From positions 1,860,001 to 1,924,000 of the forward strand of contig NZ_CP040896.1 in assembly GCF_006337165.1 (NCBI RefSeq): a stretch of DNA of 64,000 nucleotides. The letters are read 5' to 3'. The notes beneath the pieces are model-generated. The model was not told the origin of the DNA, made no database searches, and saw only the letters and a program-made list of their open reading frames with translations. This document shows, piece after piece, positions 8,476-18,164 of the stretch. The translations under genes were made by a program, and so were the position numbers. The stretch's first letter is position 1; every line of letters starts with the position of its first letter. Origin of the DNA: Hymenobacter jejuensis. Its GTDB lineage: Bacteria; Bacteroidota; Bacteroidia; Cytophagales; Hymenobacteraceae.

Positions 8476-9414
8476 ATGCCCTCCACCACTACTGCGCCTG
8501 CGTCGCCCACAGTGACTACGCCCCACGGCGCGCCACTCACGGCTTGGATACTGCTGATTATTCTGGCTTGCATCTGGGGTACTTCTTTCATTCTGATGAA
8601 GAAGGGCTTGGAGGTGTTTTCGCCGTTGGAACTGGGTGCAACGCGAGTGAGCGTGGCGGCACTGCTTCTGCTGCCGTTTGCGCTACGTCATGTTCGCCGC
8701 GTCGAGCGCAGCCGATTTAAGTACTTGTTGCTCAGTGGCGTAGTCGGTACGTTTATTCCGGCTTTCCTTTTCGCATATGCCGAAACCAAGCTCGCGTCGG
8801 GCCTGGCCGGCGTGCTCAACGCCCTGACGGTGGTGTTCACGTTGCTGATGGGCGCCCTGTTTTTCGGGCAGCGCATCACGCCTTTGCGGGCCTTAGGCAT
8901 TGGAGCGGGACTGCTGGGTACGGTTGTGTTGATGGGGCTGGGCGGTAGCGGTGGCGAGGCCACGCCAACGGGCGTTGGCAATGCGTGGTATGGCCTCTAC
9001 ATCGTGCTGGCAACGCTGGGTTATGGCCTGAGCGTCAACGTGATTAAGCACCATTTTCAGGGCATGACCTCAATCGCCGTGACGAGTTTGCTGCTCATGC
9101 TTATCGGCGGGCCGGCCTTGATTTACCTACTGGGCTTCACCGATTTTGTGCACAAACTGGCGACCGTTGCGGGCGCGTGGCAGGCTTTCGGCTACATCGC
9201 GCTGCTAGCTACCATGAGTACGGCCGTAGCGATGGTGCTGTTTAACAAGCTTATCCGCGAATCGACGGCCCTGTTTGCCAGTTCCAATACGTACTTGGTG
9301 CCCATTGTGGCGCTGGGCTGGGGCCTGCTCGACGGCGAAACCATCAACCTCATGCATTGCTTGGGCATGGTCATTATTCTGGCGGGCGTTTTTATCATCA
9401 ACCGCGCCAAATAG
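8476..9414 (+). CDS. EamA-family (DMT) transporter
   Basis: Inner-membrane carrier of 312 residues with about ten hydrophobic segments arranged as two EamA repeats. The first begins with the typical IWGTSFILMKKGL and the second lies at about 160-305. Drug/metabolite transporters of this type usually export amino acids or small metabolites; the substrate cannot be told from sequence. The gene stands alone and ends convergently, 8 nt from the beta-propeller gene. Confidence 0.88.
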   Translation: MPSTTTAPASPTVTTPHGAPLTAWILLIILACIWGTSFILMKKGLEVFSPLELGATRVSVAALLLLPFALRHVRRVERSRFKYLLLSGVVGTFIPAFLFAYAETKLASGLAGVLNALTVVFTLLMGALFFGQRITPLRALGIGAGLLGTVVLMGLGGSGGEATPTGVGNAWYGLYIVLATLGYGLSVNVIKHHFQGMTSIAVTSLLLMLIGGPALIYLLGFTDFVHKLATVAGAWQAFGYIALLATMSTAVAMVLFNKLIRESTALFASSNTYLVPIVALGWGLLDGETINLMHCLGMVIILAGVFIINRAK

Positions 9415-9422
9415 CCTCGCTA

Positions 9423-10706
9423 TCAAGGCTTTGCCGGCAACGTCAGGCGCAGAATAGTTGGGTTAAGTAATTCGGTGCTGCGGCGCAGTTTTCCGCGCTC
9501 GTCAATGGCTCGCAATTGGCTGTTGGCAATGTACCAGAACTCGTTGCCGTAGAGCGTGCCGGTGGTCGGAATGCGGTATTCAGGGCGGTTGGCTTCCAGC
9601 ACTTGCTGAGTTTGCACAGTATCGCCGTTGGGGCTGAGCAGAAACTGCACGACCCGCTCTGGATTTTGGTTCTGAATGGCGATCAGCGAGTTACCGTACG
9701 TATAAAGGCCATCGACGCCTCCCGTCGAAAGTCCCTCGGGCGTCCAGAGGGCCTTTATGGCACCGGTGGCTACGTCGATGGCTGTAATTCCCCGAAAATC
9801 AGCCACATACACGCGCTTATTATCCGCCGACAGGCTGATGCCGTTGGGGTACACGAGGGTTTCGGCGGGTAACCACGGCTCTAGCACTTTGCCACGCTTT
9901 TTGAGACGGTACACCGTACCGGCGCGGCTGTCAGTGACGTATACTTCGCCCTTTGGTCCGATGGCTAAGTCATTGAACAAATGACCATTGCGGTTCTTTT
10001 CTGGCTCGTAACGCCGCACAAGCCGGCCGTTGCGGAGCTTGTATTGGTAGAGAGCCGTACGGCCTTGCTCGGCGGGGGCGGCTTCTGGCCCGGCCAGCGA
10101 GCACACCCACAGGCGTTTGCGACGACTATCGACTTTCATGCCCAGCGTACCGCCCAAACCATCCTGTGCATCAGTGGTGAAGTCGTGCGCTTGGCCGCTT
10201 TTGTCGATGCGCACCACTTTGTGCCGGTAGATGCTGCTGAGGTAAAAGTCGCCCCGGCGCGGATCGTACGCCAAGCCTTCCGGAATCAGGTCGGGCTGTG
10301 GCACCGTGAACGCTACGGTGCTATTGCCGACTACGGCACGGTTGCCGGCAAATTGCTGTATCAGAGCCGGATACGCCGGGCTTGCGTGCAGACTGGCAAA
10401 GTCGGCGTCCTGGGCCAGCGGATAGCTGACGCCCTGCTGTACCAGCTTCAGAAGCGTTGTGCGGGCCGCGGCTGTGTCGCCTAGCAGGGCATAAGCACCG
10501 GCCAGTTTGTAGAGTAAAAAGGGCTGCGTGCCGTTGTCGCCTAGCATTTGGCGTAGCCCATCGCGGTAGCGCACAAAGTCGCCGGTGTCGCGGGCCTGCA
10601 TGGTGGCTTGATAAAACGCCTGCGGATCTTGCTGCGCGTGGGCGGCACGTGTGGTCAACAAGAGAAAAGGCAATATGCCACAGAGGAAAACACGACTGTT
10701 TAGCAT
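9423..10706 (-). CDS. Exported SMP-30/gluconolactonase-like beta-propeller protein
   Basis: The N-terminal signal peptide is hydrophobic and ends AHAQ near residue 25. A helical tetratricopeptide-like stretch (about 28-125) reads as repeats of AGAYALLGDTAAA type. A six-bladed propeller of the SMP-30/LRE family follows, with PEGLAYDPRRGDFYLSS and NDLAIGPKGEVYVTDS. Enzymes of this fold are metal-dependent lactonases, but some members only bind ligands. The metal ligands cannot be confirmed by eye, so enzymatic activity is an inference. The product should be periplasmic. Confidence 0.75.
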   Translation of the reverse strand: MLNSRVFLCGILPFLLLTTRAAHAQQDPQAFYQATMQARDTGDFVRYRDGLRQMLGDNGTQPFLLYKLAGAYALLGDTAAARTTLLKLVQQGVSYPLAQDADFASLHASPAYPALIQQFAGNRAVVGNSTVAFTVPQPDLIPEGLAYDPRRGDFYLSSIYRHKVVRIDKSGQAHDFTTDAQDGLGGTLGMKVDSRRKRLWVCSLAGPEAAPAEQGRTALYQYKLRNGRLVRRYEPEKNRNGHLFNDLAIGPKGEVYVTDSRAGTVYRLKKRGKVLEPWLPAETLVYPNGISLSADNKRVYVADFRGITAIDVATGAIKALWTPEGLSTGGVDGLYTYGNSLIAIQNQNPERVVQFLLSPNGDTVQTQQVLEANRPEYRIPTTGTLYGNEFWYIANSQLRAIDERGKLRRSTELLNPTILRLTLPAKP

Positions 10707-10753
10707 ATCACCTAACCTCCTGATTTACTATATATTACAAAGCAGCACTCACG

Positions 10754-12511
10754 CTATACAACGGCGCTGGCCGGCTCCTGATTCAGCTTGCTATTCTTGA
10801 TGCCGTAGCTGAAATACAAGGCCAGACCGATGATGAGCCAGCCGCCAAACAGCATCCAGTTGCTGATGCCTAGCTGCGTCATCAGATACAGGTTGGTGAG
10901 CAGGCCCAGCACCGGTAATAACGACAAACGGCGCAGGTAAGATATTACCGACAGGCCCACGCAGAACAGCAAAAATACCGTCATCGGGATTTCGTGCCGG
11001 AACTGATCGTAACCGCCTTCGCCGGCCATGGTGCGCCAGAACTCATTGACAGCGTTGCGGTTATACGAGAAAACCAAGCCCCCAATTACGATCAGAATCA
11101 GGGCGACCAGAAACTGGCCATTGACGTACGGCACTTTGAAACGGGCATTGGAAGTGCCGCGCGGATCGATGATGAGGATGCCGCCGCACACCAACGCAAA
11201 AGCGAACAACGTACCGATGCTGGTCAGGTCGATGACCAGGTCCATGTTGAGCAGCAAGGCTGGAATGCCCACGAACAAACCGGTAACAATGGTGCTGAAC
11301 GAAGGCGTGTGAAAACGCGGATGCACCCGCGCAAACACCTTGGGCAGTAAGCCGTCGCGGCTCATAGTCAGCCAGATACGCGGTTGGCCGATCTGGAACA
11401 CCAGCAGCACGGAGGTCATGGCAAACACGGCGCTCACGGCCACCACGCCCGCCAGCCAATCGACACCAACCTTCTTGAACACAAACGACAACGGATCGCC
11501 GACGCCCAGCTCGGTGTAACTCACCATGCCCGTAAGCACCAGAGTAATAATCACATACAGAACGGTGCAGATTACGAGTGCATATATCATGGCGCGGGGC
11601 AAGTCACGCTGTGGGTTTTTGCATTCTTCGGCCGTGGTGCTGATGGCGTCGAAGCCGATATAAGCGAAGAATACCGCCGACACGCCTTTCAATACGCCCC
11701 CGATGCCGTTGGGCGCAAAGGGCGTCCAGTTGGCCGTTTTGACGTAAAAAACGCCCACGCCAATTACAACGGCCACTACAGTTAACTTCAACAACACCAG
11801 CAAGTTGGACGCTGTCTTCGATTCTTTGATCCCGATGTACACCAGCGCTGTCACCAAAACGGTAATGCAAAACGCAGGCAGATCGCAAACCAGACGCGCA
11901 TCGCCGAACAGCACAGGTGCCGTATTCCAAACCTTATAGGCTTCGAGTTGGGCTGGCGTGGCACTGGTGAGCGGTTTGCCACCCATCATCAGGTCCAGCA
12001 CGGCGTGGTAGCCAGCATAGGCGCTTTGGGTGCCCATGGTCAGGTAGGTCGGAATGTGCACCCCGATGCCGTCCATGAGGCCCGTGAAATAATCGGACCA
12101 CGAAATGGCCACCACGATGTTGCCAACGGCATATTCCATGATCAGGGCCCAACCAATAATCCAGGCCGCCAGCTCCCCAAACGATGCATAGGCATAGGTA
12201 TAGGCCGAGCCGCTAACCGGAATGGTAGCGGCAAACTGCGCGTAACACAGCGCCGAAAAGGCGCAGGCTACCGCCGTAAATACAAACAGCAGCGACACGG
12301 CCGGCCCCCCGTCGTGTGAGGCGTTGCCGATGGTACTGAAGATGCCGGCCCCGATTACGGCGGCGATGCCTAAGGCCGTCAGGTCGCGGACGGTGAGGTG
12401 CCGCTCCAGACCGTGTTCGCCGGGGTGCGAGCCGTGTAGGTCTTCGTCGGCCGGCGGATTTTGGAGAAGGGCAGAAAGGCTTTTGCGGCGAAATAAAGCG
12501 GAAGGGCGCAT
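10754..12511 (-). CDS. APC-superfamily amino acid permease
   Basis: Inner-membrane transporter of 585 residues with about 14 hydrophobic segments. A cytoplasmic N-terminus is followed by GIAAVIGAGIFSTIG, the unwound TM1 substrate motif of the APC family, and FFAYIGFDAISTTAEECKNP, typical of cationic amino acid transporters (CAT-type). The likely substrate is a cationic or broad-range amino acid, inferred from the CAT-like motif. It is transcribed separately from its neighbours. Confidence 0.9.
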   Translation of the reverse strand: MRPSALFRRKSLSALLQNPPADEDLHGSHPGEHGLERHLTVRDLTALGIAAVIGAGIFSTIGNASHDGGPAVSLLFVFTAVACAFSALCYAQFAATIPVSGSAYTYAYASFGELAAWIIGWALIMEYAVGNIVVAISWSDYFTGLMDGIGVHIPTYLTMGTQSAYAGYHAVLDLMMGGKPLTSATPAQLEAYKVWNTAPVLFGDARLVCDLPAFCITVLVTALVYIGIKESKTASNLLVLLKLTVVAVVIGVGVFYVKTANWTPFAPNGIGGVLKGVSAVFFAYIGFDAISTTAEECKNPQRDLPRAMIYALVICTVLYVIITLVLTGMVSYTELGVGDPLSFVFKKVGVDWLAGVVAVSAVFAMTSVLLVFQIGQPRIWLTMSRDGLLPKVFARVHPRFHTPSFSTIVTGLFVGIPALLLNMDLVIDLTSIGTLFAFALVCGGILIIDPRGTSNARFKVPYVNGQFLVALILIVIGGLVFSYNRNAVNEFWRTMAGEGGYDQFRHEIPMTVFLLFCVGLSVISYLRRLSLLPVLGLLTNLYLMTQLGISNWMLFGGWLIIGLALYFSYGIKNSKLNQEPASAVV

Positions 12512-12658
12512 TTCAGGTAGTGAGAGAGCAGAAGTTTAAGGGGCAAAAGATACAGAATAATGCAGCGAGGCTGCTTTTCTTAAAAAATCTCTGCGTCCCG
12601 TATGGAATCCCGAAACGGCTGGCATCTACCGAGTAGGTTTCGCTCTTGCCTTAATCCT

Positions 12659-13414
12659 ATGCCGCGCCTCGTCACTTTATCCGTTCCGCAGCCCTGCCAC
12701 GAAAGTTGGCACCAGATGACACCCGTACAGCAAGGGCGTCATTGTGCGGCATGCCAAAAGACTGTTATTGATTTTACGCAATTATCTGATTATGAAATAA
12801 TTAACCTTATAAGCCAAAGTAGCGGTGCGCTCTGTGGACGCTTCACCGACCGACAACTAAACCGCCCTTTGCAGTAACCTGTTACTGTGCCGTCGACGCG
12901 CTGGCAGACGTGGTTAGCCGCCGCGGCAGTAACCTGGGGATTGCGAGAAATAATGCCTGCCGCTGTGCACGCGCAAGCGCCAGTAGAGCAGCGCGTTCCG
13001 GCAACCAAAACTGACTCGAACTTAGTACCGCTGCTTACTGAAGAGCCAATCGTGCTTCGGGGACGCGTCATCGACCAGCAGGAAAACCAGCCGTTGCCCG
13101 GCGTCACAGTTCTGCTGAAAGGCACGCAAATCGGCGTTGCTTCCGGCGCCGATGGCACGTTCGAGCTGGCTATTCCTCAAGAGATGAGGCTGGCACAGGG
13201 AGATGATTTGGTAGTAGTGATCTCGAGCGTCGGCTACGAAAGGAAGGAGATCCCGGTTAAGGATTTTTCCAGTGGCACCTTATTATTCGCACTCGATAGC
13301 AGAGCTTTAACCGGTTTGACTGTGGTTACTGTAGGCAGCTTGATCGTGTACAAACCCTGGCCTTGGCATCCGCGGGCACTTTGGAATCGCATCCGCTATG
13401 CGTTTAGCCGTTGA
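12659..13414 (+). pseudogene. Carboxypeptidase-like regulatory domain protein, interrupted by an in-frame stop
   Basis: Two open segments in the same reading frame are separated by one TAA at 12875-12877, with no frameshift. The first half ends in a cysteine-rich domain (PCHESWHQM...GRHCAACQKTVIDFT...LCGRF...QLNRPL). The second half, from about 12878, has a hydrophobic stretch ending HAQA and a carboxypeptidase-regulatory/CNA-B-like domain (RGRVIDQQENQPLPGVTVLLKGT). In the Bacteroidota family I recall, these parts form one protein. Reading the TAA as CAA or CAG restores it. An upstream ATG exists at 12602. Translation restarting at GTG 12887 is possible. Confidence 0.7.
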
Positions 13415-13544
13415 AGAAATCTTGCCCCTAAACTTGGCTTGAGTATGCTACTACAGAAGGTCGCGCCATGCCTGTTACTGTTCTTAAGTAGCTAGATCAC
13501 AATAGCCTCAAACCTTTTGCCCCCGAAATGCCTTTTGTCGGGGT

Positions 13545-14651
13545 ATGAAGAATTTGCTGCTCTTTGCCCTTACGCTTTTCTTGGCCACCGCTTGTGCCCT
13601 TAAGCCTACCAACAAGTTTGATGTTTTTACGGAGTTGGCGCAGTTACCGAAGGAAGAAGCGCCGCACCTGCGTAACTCCTTGGAATGGTGGTACTTCACA
13701 GGACACCTAAAGGATAAAGAATCGGGCAAACTCTACGGGGTAGAGTATGTGTTTTTCCACTTCAACCCCAACGGCAAGCAGGATTGGCAGATGGTAAACT
13801 TTGCCCTCACCGATCCGCAAACCCAGCAGTTTCGCTACGACTACAAAGTCAGCAAGCTGCCGGGCGTGCTTCCGGCTACCTTGCCCATCGACCTGAGCAT
13901 CCAAAAGCAGGCACAAGACTGGCAGCTCACGGGGCAAGAAGGCACGTATCATTTGCAGGCGCGCATGGCCGCCCACGCCGGCTCGGCTATTGATTTACAG
14001 ACCAAGCCGGCCAAGCCCATTTTGCTGCACGCGGGCACGGGCTTCGAAAACTACGGTGGCCTTGCCAAAGCTGGCTACTACAGCTATCCGCGCCTTGCCA
14101 CTACGGGCACCCTGGAGATAGACGGCAAAGTCCGCCACGTGGAAGGCGAGCTGTGGTATGACCGCCAATGGAACTGTAACTCCGTGATGGCTAAGGATAC
14201 CGGCTGGGATTGGTTTTCCATCCAACTCGACGAGCCCCGCTCCGATTTGATGCTTTATACGCTTTACAACCGCGCCACGGGCCAAAGCATCGGCGGCGGT
14301 TCGCACAACTCGGCCCGCTCCGAGAATACGCACCTGAGCCAAGAGGATTTTCAACTCGAAACGCTCGCTTACTGGACGAGCCCGCACTCCAAGCAACGCT
14401 ACCCGGCCAAGTGGCGCGTCCGCGTCCCGAAGCAAGGCTACGAGCTGACCATCGAGCCGCTCGTACCCGACCAAGAGCTGGGAATCAAGCTGTTGCCGGG
14501 CATCAAGATGCATTACTGGGAGGGCATGTGCCGCGTCACGGGCACCCACAACGGCAAACCCGTAACCGGCACAAGCTATGTGGAGATCACCAACCGCAAG
14601 GAGAGCAAGCAACAGCAAAAAGCGGTAGAGGCCATTACCACCCTACAGTAA
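13545..14651 (+). CDS. Lipocalin-like (AttH/CrtC-type) lipoprotein, COG5621 family
   Basis: The N-terminus carries a lipoprotein signal with lipobox LATAC (Cys17). The rest matches the predicted secreted hydrolase/carotenoid 1,2-hydratase fold: SLEWWYFTGHL near residue 45, a middle GYYSYPRLATTGTL, and LWYDRQWN, giving two lipocalin-like barrels. CrtC members hydrate carotenoids, but most Bacteroidota copies are uncharacterised, so I would not claim a carotenoid role. It should be anchored in a periplasm-facing membrane leaflet. It ends 11 nt from the convergent sensor kinase gene. Confidence 0.8.
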   Translation: MKNLLLFALTLFLATACALKPTNKFDVFTELAQLPKEEAPHLRNSLEWWYFTGHLKDKESGKLYGVEYVFFHFNPNGKQDWQMVNFALTDPQTQQFRYDYKVSKLPGVLPATLPIDLSIQKQAQDWQLTGQEGTYHLQARMAAHAGSAIDLQTKPAKPILLHAGTGFENYGGLAKAGYYSYPRLATTGTLEIDGKVRHVEGELWYDRQWNCNSVMAKDTGWDWFSIQLDEPRSDLMLYTLYNRATGQSIGGGSHNSARSENTHLSQEDFQLETLAYWTSPHSKQRYPAKWRVRVPKQGYELTIEPLVPDQELGIKLLPGIKMHYWEGMCRVTGTHNGKPVTGTSYVEITNRKESKQQQKAVEAITTLQ

Positions 14652-14662
14652 CATATTGCTAA

Positions 14663-15868
14663 TCATGAGTTTAGCAAAATACGGAAAGTAGTCCCTTTGC
14701 CTACCTCCGACCACTTCACGAAGAGGCGGCCTTGGTGGTAGTTCTCAATAATACGTTTGGCCAACGCTAGCCCCAGGCCCCAGCCGCGCTTTTTGGTGGT
14801 GTAACCCGGCTGGAATACGCTTTCCAGCTTGCTCTTCGGAATGCCCTTGCCCGTATCGGTGATGTCGATGGCAATCTGGGTTTTGTTGCGGACCGGCCGG
14901 CGCAGGTGCAGCGTAATACTGCCCTTGCCATCCATGGCGTCGATGGCGTTTTTGCAGATGTTTTCCACCACCCAATCGAAGAGCGGAATGTTGACTTTGG
15001 CCGGCGTGTCGGTGGGCAGATCAGTCTTGATTTCGATGGTCACTTTCTTCGAAACGCGGCTTTGCAGGTAGGCAATGGCATTTTTGGTGACCTGCAGAAT
15101 GTTCTCGTCCTTGAGTACCGGCACCGAACCGATGTTGGAAAAGCGCTCCGTGATGATTTCGAGTCGCTTTACGTCCTTGCCTAGCTCCTCGATAATCGGC
15201 TCATCCTTAAAGCGTTCTGTTTCTTTCAAGTACGAATGCCACGCCATCAGGCTGGACAGCGGCGTGCCAAGCTGGTGAGCCGTTTCCTTGGCCAGACCCA
15301 CCCACACCCGGTTTTGCTCGGCCCGGCGCGAGTAGCTGAACGCGAAATACGCGATCACGCCCAGGCAGGCAATAATAGCCAGTTGTACCAGCGGATAAAA
15401 CCGCAACTGCGTGAGCAACAACGAGTCTTTATAGTAGATGTAGGTACGTAGCCCCGCTCCCAACTCCACCACAATGGGCGGGTGCTGGCTTTTCATCTCC
15501 TCGATTTCGCCGCGCAAAAACCTGATGGTCTCCTTTTCCGACAGGCCCGGCGGAATGTTCACATTCTCAGCCCCTTGGATATCGCCTTCGCTGCCCGTCA
15601 GGATAACGGGAATGGTGGTGTTAGCCGAGATGATCTCGTCGTAGATAAAGCGGATGTCCGACTCCTGCTCCGTGTTGATGAGGTAGCGCTGGGCCTTGGC
15701 ATACAGATCGATAGCGTGTTTTTCGCGCTCTGAAAGGCGCTGCACCAGAATGTTGGTGTACACGACCGTAGCCGCCGCAATGAGGCACGCCCCGACAATA
15801 ATCAGCAGCTTGATGCGGGATTTCTGGTCGTGAACCGGGATGAAAGACGGGATACTCGGTGAAATCAT
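14663..15868 (-). CDS. Membrane sensor histidine kinase
   Basis: Two transmembrane segments (about 20-42 and 165-185) flank a periplasmic sensor region. The kinase core follows, with H-box KETAHQLGTPLSSLMAWHSY, N-box VENICKNAIDAMDG, G1 DITDTGKGIP and G2 GWGLGLALAKRI. It autophosphorylates the H-box histidine and passes phosphate to a response regulator. No regulator is adjacent, so it is an orphan kinase here. I chose the ATG at 15868; the longer reading from 15910 adds 14 residues before the first helix. The stimulus is unknown. Confidence 0.9.
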   Translation of the reverse strand: MISPSIPSFIPVHDQKSRIKLLIIVGACLIAAATVVYTNILVQRLSEREKHAIDLYAKAQRYLINTEQESDIRFIYDEIISANTTIPVILTGSEGDIQGAENVNIPPGLSEKETIRFLRGEIEEMKSQHPPIVVELGAGLRTYIYYKDSLLLTQLRFYPLVQLAIIACLGVIAYFAFSYSRRAEQNRVWVGLAKETAHQLGTPLSSLMAWHSYLKETERFKDEPIIEELGKDVKRLEIITERFSNIGSVPVLKDENILQVTKNAIAYLQSRVSKKVTIEIKTDLPTDTPAKVNIPLFDWVVENICKNAIDAMDGKGSITLHLRRPVRNKTQIAIDITDTGKGIPKSKLESVFQPGYTTKKRGWGLGLALAKRIIENYHQGRLFVKWSEVGKGTTFRILLNS

Positions 15869-16241
15869 GAACGGGATGCCAGCAGAACAGAACGGCAGCG
15901 GTTGCCTCAACGACGAAGGTAGTCACTTGGGTTCAACGCAGACGCGGGAGCCGCCCAGTAAGAAAGCCGCACACTGCACATCCGGGCCGGGTCTTTCTTT
16001 CGTAAGCACGACAGAGATGGTTTTTCCGTGTCGAAAGCACCGACATGCGCCTATATAGCAAGAGTTTAAATGATGATTTTTGTCAGATCTCGACTCTCCT
16101 GAACGCCCTTTCAGCGCGTAAAAGGGCATTCTCAGCGAGAATAAAATGCCGGCGAACCTCTAGTGGGTAACGGCTGTTTTTACCCTACCGATTTGTGCTG
16201 TAATTTTGCACTCTACAATCTGAATTCGTCGTAGCCCTGCT
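15869..16241. other. Gene-free interval between the sensor kinase and hemA
   Basis: No convincing coding frame is seen. The interval holds two adjacent hairpins: GCCCTTT with AAAGGGC at 16105-16127, and ATTCTC with GAGAAT at 16128-16142. These come just before the hemA promoter and could end transcription from upstream or lie in a regulatory region. The remainder shows nothing I can name. Confidence 0.5.
16176..16208 (+). promoter_or_regulatory. Putative hemA promoter
   Basis: The -7 box TAATTTTG at 16201-16208 matches TAnnTTTG. A T-rich -33-like element (GTTTTT, 16176-16181) lies 19 nt upstream, the usual Bacteroidota spacing. The hemA ATG is 34 nt further down. Confidence 0.6.
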
Positions 16242-17516
16242 ATGCTTCATCCCTTCAAGGCCGTCAGCCTCTCCTTCAAGAAAGCCCCGCTCGAAATCCG
16301 GGAGCTTATCGCTTTGGATGAGGCCGCCTGTCGCCGCTTCCTACACACCCTGCACCACGATCTGGGTCTTTCGGACCTGCTCGTGCTAAGTACCTGCAAC
16401 CGGACGGAAGTATACTACGCCGCCGACCGTGACCAGAGCCCCGCAATTATTGAGGCGCTGGGCCAGTTGAAAGGCCTAGCTGACATCAGTGCGCATTACG
16501 CCTATTTCGACATCCTCGACACGTACCAAGAGTCCGTTCAGCACCTGTTTGAGGTAGCGATGGGCCTCGACGCGCAAGTCGTTGGCGATCTGCAGATTAG
16601 CAATCAGGTGAAGATGGCCTACCAGTGGTCGGCGGATGCTGATGCGGCGGGCCCGTTTCTGCACCGCATCATGCACACGGTGTTCTTCACCAACAAGCGC
16701 GTGCAGCAGGAAACCTCGTTCCGAGATGGAGCCGCTTCTACTGCCTACGCCGCCTTGGAGTTGGTAGAAGAGCTTACGACCGATGTAGCCAACCCGCGCG
16801 TACTGGTAGTAGGCTTGGGCGAAATTGGGGCTGATGTTTGCCGCCACCTCGGCGACAGCAAGTCCTTCTCAAACGTCACCATCTGCAACCGCACCCGCGC
16901 TAAAGCCGAAGCGCTGGCCGAAGAATGCGGCGTACAAGTACTTGATTTTGAGGATCTTGTACAAGGCATGAAAGAAGCTGATGTGGTCATTACTTCCATT
17001 GCCAGCGACACGCCTTTCTTTACCCGCGAAATGGTTGAGCACCTTGACGTGCTGAGCTACAAGTTTTTCATCGACTTGTCGGTGCCGCGCAGCATCGAAA
17101 GCGACGTAGAAGCCGTGCCGGGCGTACTCGTCTACAACATCGACGCCATTCAGAGCCGCGCTAGCGAAGCCTTGGAGCGTCGCCTGGCCGCCGTGCCGCA
17201 CGTGCGCGCTATTATTGCCGAAAGCATCATAGGCTTGGCCGACTGGACCAAGGAGATGATGGTGTCGCCCACGATTCAAAAGCTCAAAAATGCGCTGGAA
17301 AGCATCCGTCAAGAAGAGATGGACCGCTTCCAGAAGAAAATGTCGCCGGAAGAAGCCAAGCGCATGGACGAAGTAACGAAGTCCCTGATGCAGAAAGTAT
17401 TGAAGCAGCCCGTGTTGCAGCTCAAAGCGGCTTGCAAACGCGGTGAAGCCGATCAGCTCATTGACTTGCTCACCGATTTGTTTGATCTGGAGCGCCAAGC
17501 TGAGTCAGCGCACTAA
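16242..17516 (+). CDS. hemA: Glutamyl-tRNA reductase
   Basis: First committed step of C5 tetrapyrrole synthesis: NADPH reduces glutamyl-tRNA to glutamate-1-semialdehyde. The catalytic domain has LSTCNRTEVYY with the active-site cysteine at 52 and GDLQISNQVK. The NADPH domain has VVGLGEIGADV (about 189-199). A C-terminal helical dimerisation domain follows. Its 424 residues are typical. It is a single-gene unit ending in an intrinsic terminator. The standard STCNRTE core leaves little doubt. Confidence 0.95.
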   Translation: MLHPFKAVSLSFKKAPLEIRELIALDEAACRRFLHTLHHDLGLSDLLVLSTCNRTEVYYAADRDQSPAIIEALGQLKGLADISAHYAYFDILDTYQESVQHLFEVAMGLDAQVVGDLQISNQVKMAYQWSADADAAGPFLHRIMHTVFFTNKRVQQETSFRDGAASTAYAALELVEELTTDVANPRVLVVGLGEIGADVCRHLGDSKSFSNVTICNRTRAKAEALAEECGVQVLDFEDLVQGMKEADVVITSIASDTPFFTREMVEHLDVLSYKFFIDLSVPRSIESDVEAVPGVLVYNIDAIQSRASEALERRLAAVPHVRAIIAESIIGLADWTKEMMVSPTIQKLKNALESIRQEEMDRFQKKMSPEEAKRMDEVTKSLMQKVLKQPVLQLKAACKRGEADQLIDLLTDLFDLERQAESAH

Positions 17517-17542
17517 GGGCGAGCGAAAAGGCTTAAAAACGC

Positions 17543-17572
17543 AAAAGGACCGTCGGTTGGCGGTCCTTTTTT
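17543..17572. terminator. Intrinsic terminator between hemA and the ArsR gene
   Basis: AAAAGGACCG pairs with CGGTCCTTTT around an 8-nt loop, followed by further T residues. It can serve both the convergent hemA and the arsR-type gene. Confidence 0.88.
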
Positions 17573-17606
17573 CGTTCAGCAGGTGTGTGTTTTAAATGCA
17601 GCTGTA

Positions 17607-17915
17607 CTACAGCGTGTCGCAGCAGTCTTCGAGTGAGTCGATCACATCGAGCAGCTTGGGGATGGAGAGCGAATAATAGATTTTGGTGCCCACCTTGAAC
17701 GACGACAGAATGCCGCGGTCTTTCAGGGTAATGAGGTGCTGGGAAGCAATGGCCTGAGGCAAATCTAGCGAACGATAGATCTCCGTTACGGTCATTTTGT
17801 CTTCTTTGCCCAACAAGTCTACAATAGCAAGGCGCTTGGGATGAGCGAGCACCTTGAGCATTGCGGCAGCCTTATCTACTTTCTTGGATTCTACGCGCGA
17901 AAGCAAAGGTTTCAT
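17607..17915 (-). CDS. ArsR-family winged-helix regulator
   Basis: Small HTH protein of about 102 residues with VLAHPKRLAIVDLLG (helix leading into the recognition fold) and a wing containing KVGTKIYYSL. ArsR/SmtB proteins repress metal or stress genes. No metal-binding cysteine motif is seen in the recognition helix; the C-terminus ends DCCDTL, which could be a site but is not a known one. I chose the ATG at 17915; a TTG at 17927 would add four residues. It is divergent from a dehydrogenase gene. Its target is unknown. Confidence 0.82.
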   Translation of the reverse strand: MKPLLSRVESKKVDKAAAMLKVLAHPKRLAIVDLLGKEDKMTVTEIYRSLDLPQAIASQHLITLKDRGILSSFKVGTKIYYSLSIPKLLDVIDSLEDCCDTL

Positions 17916-18117
17916 ACAGAAGTGCAACAGTGAAAAAAAAGCTGGTATGGGAGGGATATCGTTAATACGATATTTAGCTCCTGCAAAGTTCCTATCGAAC
18001 GCAAACGCTTACGAAAAGATTTGACTTTAGGGGGAGAAGTTGTATGATATTATGTCCTTTTTATCTAAGGAAAATCCCATACCTACGCCGAAAATCCTGC
18101 GCATCGGGCATTGTGCG

Positions 18118-18125
18118 TACCTTTA
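18118..18125 (+). promoter_or_regulatory. Putative -7 box for the second dehydrogenase
   Basis: TACCTTTA differs from TAnnTTTG at one base and lies 40 nt before the chosen ATG. It falls inside any longer reading that starts at TTG 18111, arguing for the downstream start. Confidence 0.4.
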
Positions 18126-18164
18126 GCACAAATTCTGATGCACTCCCCCACCCACCCAATTAGT

